Assembly (NCBI GenBank): GCA_947625255.1
Contig: CANQNT010000016.1
Span: 1-64,000, forward strand
Source: an uncultured Acetatifactor sp.
GTDB lineage: Bacteria > Bacillota > Clostridia > Lachnospirales > Lachnospiraceae
DNA length: 64,000 nt
Direction of reading: 5' to 3'
Shown: piece after piece, positions 27,437 through 35,629 of the stretch
How the letters are laid out: every line of letters begins with the position of its first letter
Position numbering within the stretch: position 1 is the first letter of the stretch
Translations under genes and position numbers: made by a program
Notes under the pieces: model-generated
What the model saw: the letters and a program-made list of their open reading frames with translations, nothing else
The model's database searches: none
What the model was told of the DNA's origin: nothing

Positions 27437-28432
27437 TCACCTCCCGCGTTTTGAAAAGAAGATCCACAAAAAGAACGGAGCGCCGATGATCGCCGTGATC
27501 GCGCCGATGGGGATTTCCCGGGGGACGATCAGCGTTCTGGCCGCCAAATCGCACAGGACCATGAAGCTCCCGCCCAAAATCGCCCCGGCGGGCAAAATGT
27601 GCCGATGGGAAGCGCCAAAAAGGCGGCGGGCCACATGAGGGGCGATCAAATCCACGAAACCGATAATTCCCGAGAACGCCACCGCAGCCCCGGTGAGAAC
27701 GGCCACCAAACCGATGAGGATGCGCCTGCTCCTTTTCGGGTCCGCCCCCATGGCCTGTGCCTGTTCCTCTCCAAAGGTGAGCAGGTCCAGCTCCCTCGAC
27801 AAAAACAGAAACAACGCAAAGCAAACCAGGAAGACCGGCGCCAGCACCGCGGGAGCGCGCCATCCCCTGGAGGCAAAGCTTCCCATCTGCCAGAGGCCGA
27901 TACGTTGGGCGTACTCCGGCGACATGGCGGCCATCAGGTCCATGACGGCGGAGAAAAAAAGGGACATCACCATGCCGGTGAGTACCACGGTTACATTAGA
28001 CATACGCCGGTCCAGGGCCCGTGACACGGCCAGAACGAGTATCACGGTGAACACTCCTCCCGCGAAACCGGAAACCGGCAGAAGCACCGCTCCAAAAGCT
28101 CCGGCGGATGCCCCGGTAACCAGCACCGCCGTGGCGCCCAGCCCGGCCCCGGCGGAAACTCCCAGGCCAAAAGGCGAGGCCAACGGGTTTTCCAGCACGG
28201 ACTGCATCACGGTGCCGCCCACGGAAAGCGCCGCCCCGGTCAAAAACGCAAGAAATACCCGAGGGAGGCGCAGATTCAGGACCAGCATACGCGTATTCTC
28301 CTCCCCCGCCCCCAGGAGGGCGGAGAGGATTTTGGGCGGCGATATGTAGACACTTCCCGCGCCGACTCCAAGAAGCACGGCGACAAGGGCAAACACGGCC
28401 AGCAGAAAAAATTTACCTTTTCCCTTACTCAT
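27437..28432 (-). CDS. btuC: Corrinoid ABC transporter permease (BtuC/FecCD type)
   Basis: A 331-residue FecCD-family permease with about nine to ten hydrophobic spans. Family landmarks are LRLPRVFLAFLTGAALSVGGTVMQ, NPLASPFGLGVSAGAGLGA, GFVDLIAPHVARRLFG near the end (cytoplasmic coupling loop) and EIPIGAITAIIGAPFFLWI. It is normal length. Its 5' end overlaps the stop of the binding-protein gene by 8 bases, which indicates coupled translation in btuF-btuC-btuD order. Confidence 0.9.
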   Translation of the reverse strand: MSKGKGKFFLLAVFALVAVLLGVGAGSVYISPPKILSALLGAGEENTRMLVLNLRLPRVFLAFLTGAALSVGGTVMQSVLENPLASPFGLGVSAGAGLGATAVLVTGASAGAFGAVLLPVSGFAGGVFTVILVLAVSRALDRRMSNVTVVLTGMVMSLFFSAVMDLMAAMSPEYAQRIGLWQMGSFASRGWRAPAVLAPVFLVCFALFLFLSRELDLLTFGEEQAQAMGADPKRSRRILIGLVAVLTGAAVAFSGIIGFVDLIAPHVARRLFGASHRHILPAGAILGGSFMVLCDLAARTLIVPREIPIGAITAIIGAPFFLWIFFSKRGR

Positions 28433-29363
28433 TATAATACTCCGGATATACGGCGGCGGCGATCTGCTCCATGGCTTTCACCACGTTTTGATTGGGCAGG
28501 GACGACGCCATATTATCGATATAGAATACCTCCCCGTTTTTAACGGCGGGCACCTCCTCCCAGCCGGGACGGGACAGGATTTCCTGCACAGGGTCCTCGA
28601 TATAGTTCACATTCGTAAGAATAACATCCGGCTCGGCAGCGACCACGGTCTCTTCGGCAACGCTAAGCCAGCCTTCCTCGGAAGCCAAAATATTCTCGGC
28701 GCCGATCAGTTCGATCAGCTCGTCAAGGAAAACGCCTGATCCAAAGCTATACATATAAGGGGCGGCGGAAATTTCAAAATAGACCTTTTTCTTCTCCGTT
28801 ATCGTCCGACCGATAGCGGAAAGCCGGTCGATCTGGGCCTGCATATCGTCTATCAGCTTCTGACCCGCATCCTCTTCGCCAAGCAAGTCCGCGACAAAAG
28901 CAATATCGCTCTGAATATCGGCAATGCTGTCGCTGGTCGGCACGCACGCCACGCACACGCCGAGATCGATGAGCGGCTGATAAGGAGTTTCCTGATCATA
29001 GAGAGACATATTCGTCACCAACAGCACATCCGGCTTCAAAGCCACAAGCTGCTCCATGTCCGGCGAAACCAGATCCAGAACCAGGGCGTCCTCCGCCAGA
29101 CCGGGAAGCCCGACACTTGAAGTGTCATACGCCACGATCTCATCTCCATGCCCCAGGCCCACTACGATTTCCGCCAGTGAAGGGGCGAGGACCGCAATAG
29201 AGTCTATTTCGGCAGGAACGCTGATCTCGGTTCCGGCGGGATCAGTGAGTGTGCGGGGAGCGGAGTCTGATGAACTTCCGCCGCACGCAGTGATGCTGAT
29301 TGCCAAAACAACGGCAAAGAGCAGGAGCAAGCCTTTTGTTTTTGTTTCTCTTTTTGTTTTCAT
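28425..29363 (-). CDS. btuF: Corrinoid-binding lipoprotein (BtuF/FepB type)
   Basis: A 312-residue class III solute-binding protein. I start it at the ATG at 29363, giving a Lys/Arg-rich signal peptide with lipobox ITAC. The N-lobe RTLTDPAGTEISVPAEIDSIAVLAPSLAEIVVGLG and the linking long helix are typical of the BtuF/FhuD/FepB fold. The track version adds 35 codons that run into the riboswitch leader. It is the first gene of the operon and lies directly behind the cobalamin riboswitch, so it probably captures cobalamin or other corrinoids and delivers them to BtuCD. Confidence 0.88.
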   Translation of the reverse strand: MKTKRETKTKGLLLLFAVVLAISITACGGSSSDSAPRTLTDPAGTEISVPAEIDSIAVLAPSLAEIVVGLGHGDEIVAYDTSSVGLPGLAEDALVLDLVSPDMEQLVALKPDVLLVTNMSLYDQETPYQPLIDLGVCVACVPTSDSIADIQSDIAFVADLLGEEDAGQKLIDDMQAQIDRLSAIGRTITEKKKVYFEISAAPYMYSFGSGVFLDELIELIGAENILASEEGWLSVAEETVVAAEPDVILTNVNYIEDPVQEILSRPGWEEVPAVKNGEVFYIDNMASSLPNQNVVKAMEQIAAAVYPEYYNE

Positions 29364-29394
29364 ATGATTACCATACCTTTCTTCCGACAAAACG

Positions 29395-29421
29395 AACACC
29401 CCTCCAAGATGAAGGGGTGTT
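29395..29421 (-). terminator. Hairpin between riboswitch and btuF
   Basis: AACACCCCT and AGGGGTGTT form a 9-bp stem about 30 bases ahead of btuF. The minus-strand side is followed by cgttttg, the plus-strand side by a better T-run. It is a plausible expression platform for the riboswitch, but its direction is not settled. Confidence 0.45.
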
Positions 29422-29494
29422 TTTGCCATCAGAAACCAAACCGCGTAAAAAACTGCGCGGCGGCACAAAAACAGACATGGGCTTATTCATCGTA

Positions 29495-29675
29495 AGCTCA
29501 TGCAAGACAGACTCAGCGATCTGGCTGAACGCGCGCGACATCCTTACAAGGATGTCCAAAAGCGCATATCACAGTGGCGGGACCGTGCGGGATTCTCACC
29601 CGGCTTCTCTGAATAACAGTCTGACCCTTAATTTTGGAAAGTATTCTGTTTTTCGGATTCATTTCCCCTTTTGGG
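29495..29675 (-). ncRNA. Cobalamin (B12) riboswitch
   Basis: On the minus strand the conserved core reads GCCGGGTGAGAATCCCGC, then a CGGTCCCGCCACTGTGAT segment, which includes the universally conserved GCCACTG. A following hairpin (GACATCC...GGATGTC) and a closing AGTCTG-like stretch complete the expected architecture. It sits between a strong sigma-A promoter and the btuF start. Known members repress corrinoid uptake genes when adenosylcobalamin is bound. Ends are approximate. Confidence 0.93.
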
Positions 29676-29683
29676 GTAAACAA

Positions 29684-29712
29684 AGTATAGCAGAGACTCG
29701 TACCTCTGTCAA
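29684..29712 (-). promoter_or_regulatory. Sigma-A promoter of the corrinoid uptake operon
   Basis: Perfect TTGACA, a 17-base spacer and TATACT on the minus strand, placing the start of transcription just ahead of the riboswitch. Confidence 0.85.
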
Positions 29713-29746
29713 GCACAGTCGTATATTTCCAAAACCATCAGACCCC

Positions 29747-29789
29747 GTTGCTTTTCATATGGTAACCAGATGACTTCCGATTGATTTTT
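29747..29789 (+). repeat. Left terminal inverted repeat of the Rpn element
   Basis: Matches the reverse complement of 31093-31135 at 38 of 43 positions. The shared core is CCAGATGACTT. The outer end lies 35 bases upstream of the -35 box of the corrinoid operon. Confidence 0.8.
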
Positions 29790-29816
29790 ATTTATCCACA
29801 CCCAAAAAGATCTCAG

Positions 29817-30806
29817 CTAAATCATCTTCATCAGGATTGCCTGATCTTCCTTGCTTATCTTCAAACCCTTCATGGCTTCTTCTTTGTTCAAATGAAAAGC
29901 CTCCATGGCATTCTGGATGGCTTCACTTAATGCCTCCAGACGGCCCTCTTGTCGACCCTCCTGCCTACCTTCCAGTCTGCCTTCCCGCTTTCCTTCCAAT
30001 CTTGCTTTTTCTTTCATTTCACGTTCCGCTTTGCACATATTAACCACCTTTGCGTCATCCTCAATTTCAATCTCTGTCCTCGCACACGCTTTTATCACCC
30101 TCGCGGCTTCCACATCCAAGGCCTCCAGGCCCCGCTCCTTTAAGAGGAACTCATCCAATTCCTCACCGTTATCGGAGTATTTTATGAACCCCAAAACGGA
30201 CCTTAGGTTTGAACGAAGCTTGTTAAGATCTCCCGCTTCCATGGCTGCCGGTTCAATCAGATTGAGCCGATAGTCTGCCGCATACTTCAGGATCTCCGGA
30301 TCCTGCAGGGACATCATCTCATGCAGGGTCTTCGGTCCATCCCAGTTCTTCGGACTAAACAGGATGACCAGCGTTATCACCGGCGTCAACCGATCCTCCC
30401 GATAGAACCCGGAAAGAAATTCTCCGGTCTCATGCCCTTTCCAGTCCTTTTCCTCCCGGTGCCGGAGCGCCGTCTTCCTCACCTGCTCTGAATATTGCAG
30501 GAAGTCATACAGGCCCACTTTTACTGGCTCCGCGAACCTTACCCCCGATTCGTTTTCCACGCCCAGGACAAGGTAGGTCGCCTTGTCATCCGCCATGAAA
30601 GTCGCCGCTTTCAGCAGGTCCCTGAACTTCTGGACTGCAACTTCGTCGTCGCCGCCAAAGGGAACCGCTATCTCTTCCGTATCTAACTCACGCAGGCTTT
30701 CCGGTTGGATCACCTGCTCTCCGCCGTAAATAAAATAGTTGAAGGCATCAGCAAAAACCGAGCTATTCCTCATGTAATCTTTTGTAATGGTGTCAATCTT
30801 TCCCAA
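29817..30806 (-). CDS. Rpn-family PD-(D/E)XK nuclease / putative transposase
   Basis: A 329-residue protein. The N-terminal part (SVFADAFNYFIYGGEQVIQPESLREL) and the central TYLVLGVENES...VGLYDFLQYSEQV and PVITLVILFSPKNWDGP segments are typical of Clostridial Rpn-like nucleases, with a possible D/E-x-N/K core at GVEN. A charged C-terminal stretch has GRLEGRQEGRQEG repeats, common in this family. The start is a TTG at 30806 with GGAG 11 bases upstream; the Met at residue 12 is an alternative. From the family, E. coli RpnA is a DNA endonuclease that stimulates RecA-independent recombination. This copy looks intact, unlike the relative at 24.9 kb, and is bounded by inverted repeats. Confidence 0.78.
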   Translation of the reverse strand: MGKIDTITKDYMRNSSVFADAFNYFIYGGEQVIQPESLRELDTEEIAVPFGGDDEVAVQKFRDLLKAATFMADDKATYLVLGVENESGVRFAEPVKVGLYDFLQYSEQVRKTALRHREEKDWKGHETGEFLSGFYREDRLTPVITLVILFSPKNWDGPKTLHEMMSLQDPEILKYAADYRLNLIEPAAMEAGDLNKLRSNLRSVLGFIKYSDNGEELDEFLLKERGLEALDVEAARVIKACARTEIEIEDDAKVVNMCKAEREMKEKARLEGKREGRLEGRQEGRQEGRLEALSEAIQNAMEAFHLNKEEAMKGLKISKEDQAILMKMI

Positions 30807-30923
30807 TGTCCATCATCTCCTATTCCGTGCAATTTTCAAGGTGCCGTTTATGGTATGTATCCGCGGAAAAGGGAACGGCAGAATCATCGGAGATTTGCTG
30901 CCGGATTCCTTTCGCGCAGTTTC

Positions 30924-30952
30924 ATTATACCCAAATCTACAATTAAAATCAA
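30924..30952 (-). promoter_or_regulatory. Sigma-A promoter of the Rpn-family gene
   Basis: TTGATT, a 17-base spacer and TATAAT on the minus strand, inside the inverted-repeat element, giving a leader of about 110 bases. The rest of the 30807-31092 gap shows no gene. Confidence 0.7.
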
Positions 30953-31092
30953 TAGATTCGTATACTTTTCCATATAAAACCGTAACAGTTCAGCCGCGCC
31001 ATTCGCAAAGCCGCGGAATGAGAAGGAACACTGGAAGCAAAAACCTTGGAATACCTGGAAATATTTTTTTATTTTCAGCAATCTGCACAATG

Positions 31093-31135
31093 AAAAATCA
31101 ATCGTAAGTCATCTGGCTACCGTGTGAAAAGTAAC
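31093..31135 (-). repeat. Right terminal inverted repeat of the Rpn element
   Basis: The mirror copy of the left repeat with five mismatches in 43. Its outer end lies 19 bases from the stop of the neighbouring lipoprotein gene. Confidence 0.8.
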
Positions 31136-31153
31136 CCCTGCCGGCATTTCTCG

Positions 31154-33328
31154 CTACAACCCCTCATTCACCAGGATCTGGGCCCGGTTCTGGATAAGGG
31201 GCAGTACCTCGTCCAGGGTCTTGTCCCCGGACAAGTAGGAACCCATCTCCTCCAGGATGATGTCGATGATCCCGCTCCGAGCTCCTCCCTCCACGCTGTA
31301 GTGCATATGTTCCATCATCTCCAGTACTCCGTCCACCTGCTCCTGGGTCGTCTCTATCTCCTGCCATTCCCCGTACACATATACAAACCAGGTCCCTTTC
31401 GCCACATACTCCTCCTCCAGCTGCTCCAGCTGGTCCAGACGGCTCGGGAAATCGTATACCTCCGCGTTTGTCAGAAAGTATTCCAGGAACTCCCAGGCCC
31501 CCTCCTTGTGAGAGGAACGGGACACGATCCCGATCAGGTCCATTGGTTCCATGTGGTAGCTCACCTCCCCGTCCGCCGACGGGTAGCCGACCGGCACCAG
31601 GCCGTAGGTCTCTGGCACGATCCAGGTCTCAAAGCTTGAGAACCAGTCATCCTCCAGAAGCAGCTGCTCCGAGAGTGGCCAGCCGTATTCCCAAAGAGAG
31701 TCCTCGTAATTCTCCCTTTCCCAGGAATAAACCCCCCTACAGTTTCGTCCCATCCACTCCATCAGTTCCCGGAACTCCCCGCTCTCGAACCGGCACTCCC
31801 CGCTCTCCCAGTCCACGTAACGCTCCAAGATGTAATCATAGGCAAGCCGCAGCAAGCTTTGAAGGGTCCTGTTGTCAATCACCCTGCAGTCCGGGTATTC
31901 TTCCGTCAGTTCCATCAGGTCCTCCATGGTGTACCCGGGCGTCTCCCACACCTGGGACGCGCGGCCAGAATACAGTTCGATTGAAAACTGCGTGGGGATG
32001 CTCACCAGCATGCCGTCAATGGTGAACTCCCCGATAACACTCTCCAGGTAGTCCTCCTCGTGTACCTTGTCGCTCTCCTCCAGGTAGGGGTTCAGATCCT
32101 CCAGGACCTGCTTATCCGTGTAGGTTAAAAGGTCCAGCTTGGTCAGATCCAGGAGGTCCGGCGGTCTGCTGGACACCAGGCTGGCGTTCAGGCGCGTCTC
32201 CACCTCGTTCACGGTATAAAGCCGGAGCGTGACGTGGTACCGATCGCTCTGGCGGTTGAATTCCGACACGGCCTGCTCCAACCCCGCGTTGGTGGGATTC
32301 ACCGCCGCGAACACCAGGATCTCCTTTTCCGGCAGATCCTCCACCGCCGTCCGGGTCAGCAGGTACGCTTCCTGATCCATGAGCCAGGTCGCCAGCACCA
32401 GCAGCCGGTCCCCGGACAAGGTGCAGATGTCGTCCGGCTCCGGCGAAAGGTTGCTGTCGCCCCAGTACAGCACCGCCTCCCGGGAGGCCAGGCCCTCCCC
32501 GTATCGATAGAGAAACCCGTCCGCGCCGTTGTCGTACAGCAGACCCAGGGGGGAGCCATAAATCCTCCCCCTGTCCTCAGGGCTAATCTCCTCCTGCGCC
32601 AGGCTTAAGTGTCCCGTCCCGTCCGTCTCTATCCGATATGCCAGCCGCACGCCCGGCTGGTCGTCCGTTACCAGGCAGTAGTAGGCTGTTCCGTCCTCCC
32701 CTGTCACCAGGCTCTCCTCCCCCGTCGCCAGGTCGTTTCCCTCGATCCGCTCCCCGCGGTACTCCTCCGTGGGCAGTCTGTCGAGGACCGTTCCGTCCTC
32801 TCCGTTCAGCAGCAAGAGCGCTTCCGAAGTCAGCAGCACGACGCTCTCTTCCCCGACAAGGGTCAGCTTTCCTCCCTTGTTCAAAGAAAGCGACTCCTCC
32901 ACGGGGTTCTCGTACGCCAGCTTCCCGCCTGGCAGTCTGCGGCCCACGGCGGCATAAGAGATTCTCCCCATTATATTCTCCTGCGTCACGTAGTAAATTC
33001 CCCCCTCCTCGTCCAAAACGTAATCGGATATGGCCCCGGATTTCGCCTTGCAGACCGTCTTCACGGAGGCGGGATCTCCCAGCGAAAAGGCCTTCACCGT
33101 TCCGTCGTTAAGAAAATACACCTTTTCGTCATGTACTTTCAACTCGTTTATCGTTCCTCGTTCCACCCTTGGCAGGTCGACTTTCTCCGCCACGTACACG
33201 TACCCGTCCACGCCGAACAGGTGCCCCTCGTCCTCCTGGCCGCAGGCGGAAAGGAAGAATGCTCCCAAAAGGGCCAACAGGATAGGCAGGACCTTGCACA
33301 GAACCTTATTCATCGTTCGGTCACGCAT
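31154..33328 (-). CDS. Propeller plus solute-binding lipoprotein, tandem copy 1 (distal)
   Basis: A 724-residue lipoprotein with lipobox LSAC at about 25-28. The N-terminal half (about 35-330) is made of short beta repeats of YYVTQEN or VYFLNDGTV type and looks like a WD40/PQQ-type propeller. The C-terminal half (about 335-724) reads as a family 1 extracellular solute-binding protein: LEQAVSEFNRQSDRYHVTLRLY, PPDLLDL, then a closing ILEEMGSYLSGDKTLDEVLPLIQNRAQILVNE. No permease or ATPase lies nearby, so a transport role is uncertain; ligand sensing or capture is possible. Start chosen at the ATG at 33328 behind GAGAGGTG. It lies 63 bases after copy 2 and ends 19 bases before the Rpn element. 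Confidence 0.82.
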   Translation of the reverse strand: MRDRTMNKVLCKVLPILLALLGAFFLSACGQEDEGHLFGVDGYVYVAEKVDLPRVERGTINELKVHDEKVYFLNDGTVKAFSLGDPASVKTVCKAKSGAISDYVLDEEGGIYYVTQENIMGRISYAAVGRRLPGGKLAYENPVEESLSLNKGGKLTLVGEESVVLLTSEALLLLNGEDGTVLDRLPTEEYRGERIEGNDLATGEESLVTGEDGTAYYCLVTDDQPGVRLAYRIETDGTGHLSLAQEEISPEDRGRIYGSPLGLLYDNGADGFLYRYGEGLASREAVLYWGDSNLSPEPDDICTLSGDRLLVLATWLMDQEAYLLTRTAVEDLPEKEILVFAAVNPTNAGLEQAVSEFNRQSDRYHVTLRLYTVNEVETRLNASLVSSRPPDLLDLTKLDLLTYTDKQVLEDLNPYLEESDKVHEEDYLESVIGEFTIDGMLVSIPTQFSIELYSGRASQVWETPGYTMEDLMELTEEYPDCRVIDNRTLQSLLRLAYDYILERYVDWESGECRFESGEFRELMEWMGRNCRGVYSWERENYEDSLWEYGWPLSEQLLLEDDWFSSFETWIVPETYGLVPVGYPSADGEVSYHMEPMDLIGIVSRSSHKEGAWEFLEYFLTNAEVYDFPSRLDQLEQLEEEYVAKGTWFVYVYGEWQEIETTQEQVDGVLEMMEHMHYSVEGGARSGIIDIILEEMGSYLSGDKTLDEVLPLIQNRAQILVNEGL

Positions 33329-33391
33329 CTTCACACCTCTCTTATTCAGCAGGGATCCCTGCCGCTCCTCTTCTTTTCTCACGACGGCTTC

Positions 33392-35566
33392 CTACAACCC
33401 CTCATTCACCAGGATCTGGGCCCGGTTCTGGATAAGGGGCAGCACCTCGTCCAGGGTCTTGTCCCCGGACAAGTAGGAACCCATCTCCTCCAGGATGATG
33501 TCGATGATCCCGCTTCGGGCTCCCCCCTCCACGCTGTAGTGCATATGCTCCATCATCTCCAGCACTCCGTCCACCTGCTCCTGGGTCGTCTCTATCTCCT
33601 GCCATTTTCCGTACATATATACAACCCAAGTCCCTTTTGCCACATACTCCTCCTCCATCTGCTCCAGCTGGTCAAGACGGCTCGGAAAATCGAATACCTC
33701 CGCGTTTGTCAGAAAGTATTCCAGGAACTCCCAGGCCCCCTCCTTGTGACGAGAACGGGACACGATCCCAATCAGGTCCCACGGTACCATTTGGTAACTC
33801 ACCTCCCCGTCCGCCGACGGATAGCCGACCGGCACCAGGCCGTAAGTCTCGGGCACAATCCAACTCTCAAAGCTTGAAACGAATTCCCCTTCCAGAAGCA
33901 GCTGCTCCGAGGGTGGCCAGCCATCTTCCCAAAGAGAGTCCTCGTAATTCATCCTTTCCCAGTAATAAACGCCCTTGCAGTTTCGTCCCATCCACTCCAT
34001 CAGTTCTCGGAACTCCCCACTCTCGAACCGGCACTCCCCGCTCTCCCAGTCCACGTAACGCTCCAGAATGTAGTCGTAGGCAAGCCACAGCAAGCTTTCA
34101 AGAGTCCTGTTGTCAAGCACCCTGCAGTCCGGGTACTCCTCCGTCAGTTCCATCAGATCCTCCATGGTGTACCCGGGCGTCTCCCACACCTGGGACGCGC
34201 GGCCAGAATACAGGTAGATTGAAAACCTCGTGGGAATACTCACCAGTCTGCCGCCGATGGTGAACTCCTCGATAACGCTCTCCAGGTAGTCCTCCTTGTG
34301 TACCCTGTCGCTCTCCTCCAGGTAGGGACTCAGGTCCTCCAGGACCTGCTTGTCCGTGTAGGTCAAAAGGTCCAGCGCGGTCAGGTCCAATAGGTCCGGC
34401 GGTCTGGTGGACACCAGGCTGGCGTTCAGGCGCGTCTCCACCTCGTCCACGAAGTAAAGTCGAAGCGTGACGTGGTACCGATCGCTCTGGCGGTTGAACG
34501 CCGACACGGCCTGCTCCAACCCCGCGTTGGTGGGATTCACCGCCGCGAACACCAGGATCTCCTTTTCCGGCAGGTCCTCCACCGCCGTCCGGGTCAGCAG
34601 GTACGCCTCTTGATCCATGAGCCAGGTTGCCAGCACCAGCAGCCGGTCCCCGGACAGTGTGCAGACGTCGTCCGGCTTTGGCGAAAGGTTGCTGTCGCCC
34701 CAGTACAGCACCGCCTCCCGGGAGGCCAGGCCCTCCCCGTATCGATAGAGAAATCCGTCCGCGCCGTTGTCGTACAGCAGACCCAGGGGGGAGCCGTAGA
34801 TCCTCCCCCTGTCCTCAGGGCTAATCTCCTCCTGCGCCAGGCTTAAGTGCCCCGTCCCGTCCGTCTCTATCCGATATGCCAGCCGCACGCCCGGCTGGCC
34901 GTCTGTTACCAGGCAGTAGTAGGCCGTTCCGTCCTCCCCTGTCACCAGGCTCTCTCCCTCTGCCGCCAAATCGTTTCCCTCGACCTGCTCCCCGCGGTAC
35001 TCCTCCGTGGGCAATCGGTCGAGAACCGTTCCGTCATCCCCGTTCAGCAGCAGGAGCGCTTCCGGGGACAAGAGGACGATATCCCCCTCCCCGATGAGCG
35101 CCATCATATCTCCCGTACGCAGGGAAAACAACTCTTCCACGGGACTTTCGTATACCAACTTCCCGTCCGGCAGTCTGCAGCACACGGCGGCATAAGGGAT
35201 TATCCCTATTCCACTTTCTTTTTTCAGGTAATAAATCTTCCCCTCCTCATCCAGAACGTAATCAGCTATGACCCCGTTCTCCATCCTGCAGACCGTCCTC
35301 ACGGAGGCGGGATCTCCCAGAGGAAAAGTTTTAACCGCTCCGTCATTGATAAAGTACACGTTTTCGTCATGTACTTTCATCTCGTTTATCATTCCTCGTT
35401 TCACCTCTGGCAGGTCGACTTTCTCCGCCACGTACACGTACCCGTCCACGCCGAACAGGTGCCCCTCGTCCTCCTGGCCGCAGGCGGAAAGGAAGAATGC
35501 TCCCAAAAGGGCCAACAGGATAGGCAGGACCTTGCACAGAACCTTATTCATCGTTCGGTCACGCAT
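33392..35566 (-). CDS. Propeller plus solute-binding lipoprotein, tandem copy 2 (middle)
   Basis: A 724-residue paralogue in exact register with copy 1: the units start 2,238 bases apart and the coding lengths are identical. Leader, signal peptide and the last 60 or so residues are almost identical to copy 1. Differences concentrate in the propeller half (EVKRGMINEMKVHDENVYFINDG against ERGTINELKVHDEKVYFLNDG) and in patches of the binding lobe such as YLYSGRASQ against ELYSGRASQ. That pattern suggests recent duplication followed by diversification or gene conversion. The lipobox is LSAC. The start is the ATG at 35566, as for its sisters. Confidence 0.82.
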   Translation of the reverse strand: MRDRTMNKVLCKVLPILLALLGAFFLSACGQEDEGHLFGVDGYVYVAEKVDLPEVKRGMINEMKVHDENVYFINDGAVKTFPLGDPASVRTVCRMENGVIADYVLDEEGKIYYLKKESGIGIIPYAAVCCRLPDGKLVYESPVEELFSLRTGDMMALIGEGDIVLLSPEALLLLNGDDGTVLDRLPTEEYRGEQVEGNDLAAEGESLVTGEDGTAYYCLVTDGQPGVRLAYRIETDGTGHLSLAQEEISPEDRGRIYGSPLGLLYDNGADGFLYRYGEGLASREAVLYWGDSNLSPKPDDVCTLSGDRLLVLATWLMDQEAYLLTRTAVEDLPEKEILVFAAVNPTNAGLEQAVSAFNRQSDRYHVTLRLYFVDEVETRLNASLVSTRPPDLLDLTALDLLTYTDKQVLEDLSPYLEESDRVHKEDYLESVIEEFTIGGRLVSIPTRFSIYLYSGRASQVWETPGYTMEDLMELTEEYPDCRVLDNRTLESLLWLAYDYILERYVDWESGECRFESGEFRELMEWMGRNCKGVYYWERMNYEDSLWEDGWPPSEQLLLEGEFVSSFESWIVPETYGLVPVGYPSADGEVSYQMVPWDLIGIVSRSRHKEGAWEFLEYFLTNAEVFDFPSRLDQLEQMEEEYVAKGTWVVYMYGKWQEIETTQEQVDGVLEMMEHMHYSVEGGARSGIIDIILEEMGSYLSGDKTLDEVLPLIQNRAQILVNEGL

Positions 35567-35629
35567 CTTCACACCTCTCTTATTCAGCAGGGATCCCTGC
35601 CGCTCCTCTTCTTTTCTCACGACGGCTTC

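Larger units (their letters stand above)
29747..31135 (-). mobile_element. Candidate 1.39-kb element: Rpn-family gene bounded by 43-bp inverted repeats
   Basis: The two ends are inverted repeats of 43 bases matching at 38 positions, both reading inward from GTTrCTTTTCAyAyGG. Between them lie one intact Rpn-family gene and its own promoter. The element fits exactly between the last triplicated lipoprotein gene (stop 19 bases away) and the corrinoid promoter (35 bases away). A CCC triplet flanks both ends but is too short to count as a target duplication. Movement is inferred, not shown. Confidence 0.6.

Noticed and set aside
29368-29559. Minus-strand 63-residue ORF ahead of btuF
   Set aside because: It lies inside the cobalamin riboswitch and leader, so the open frame is incidental.
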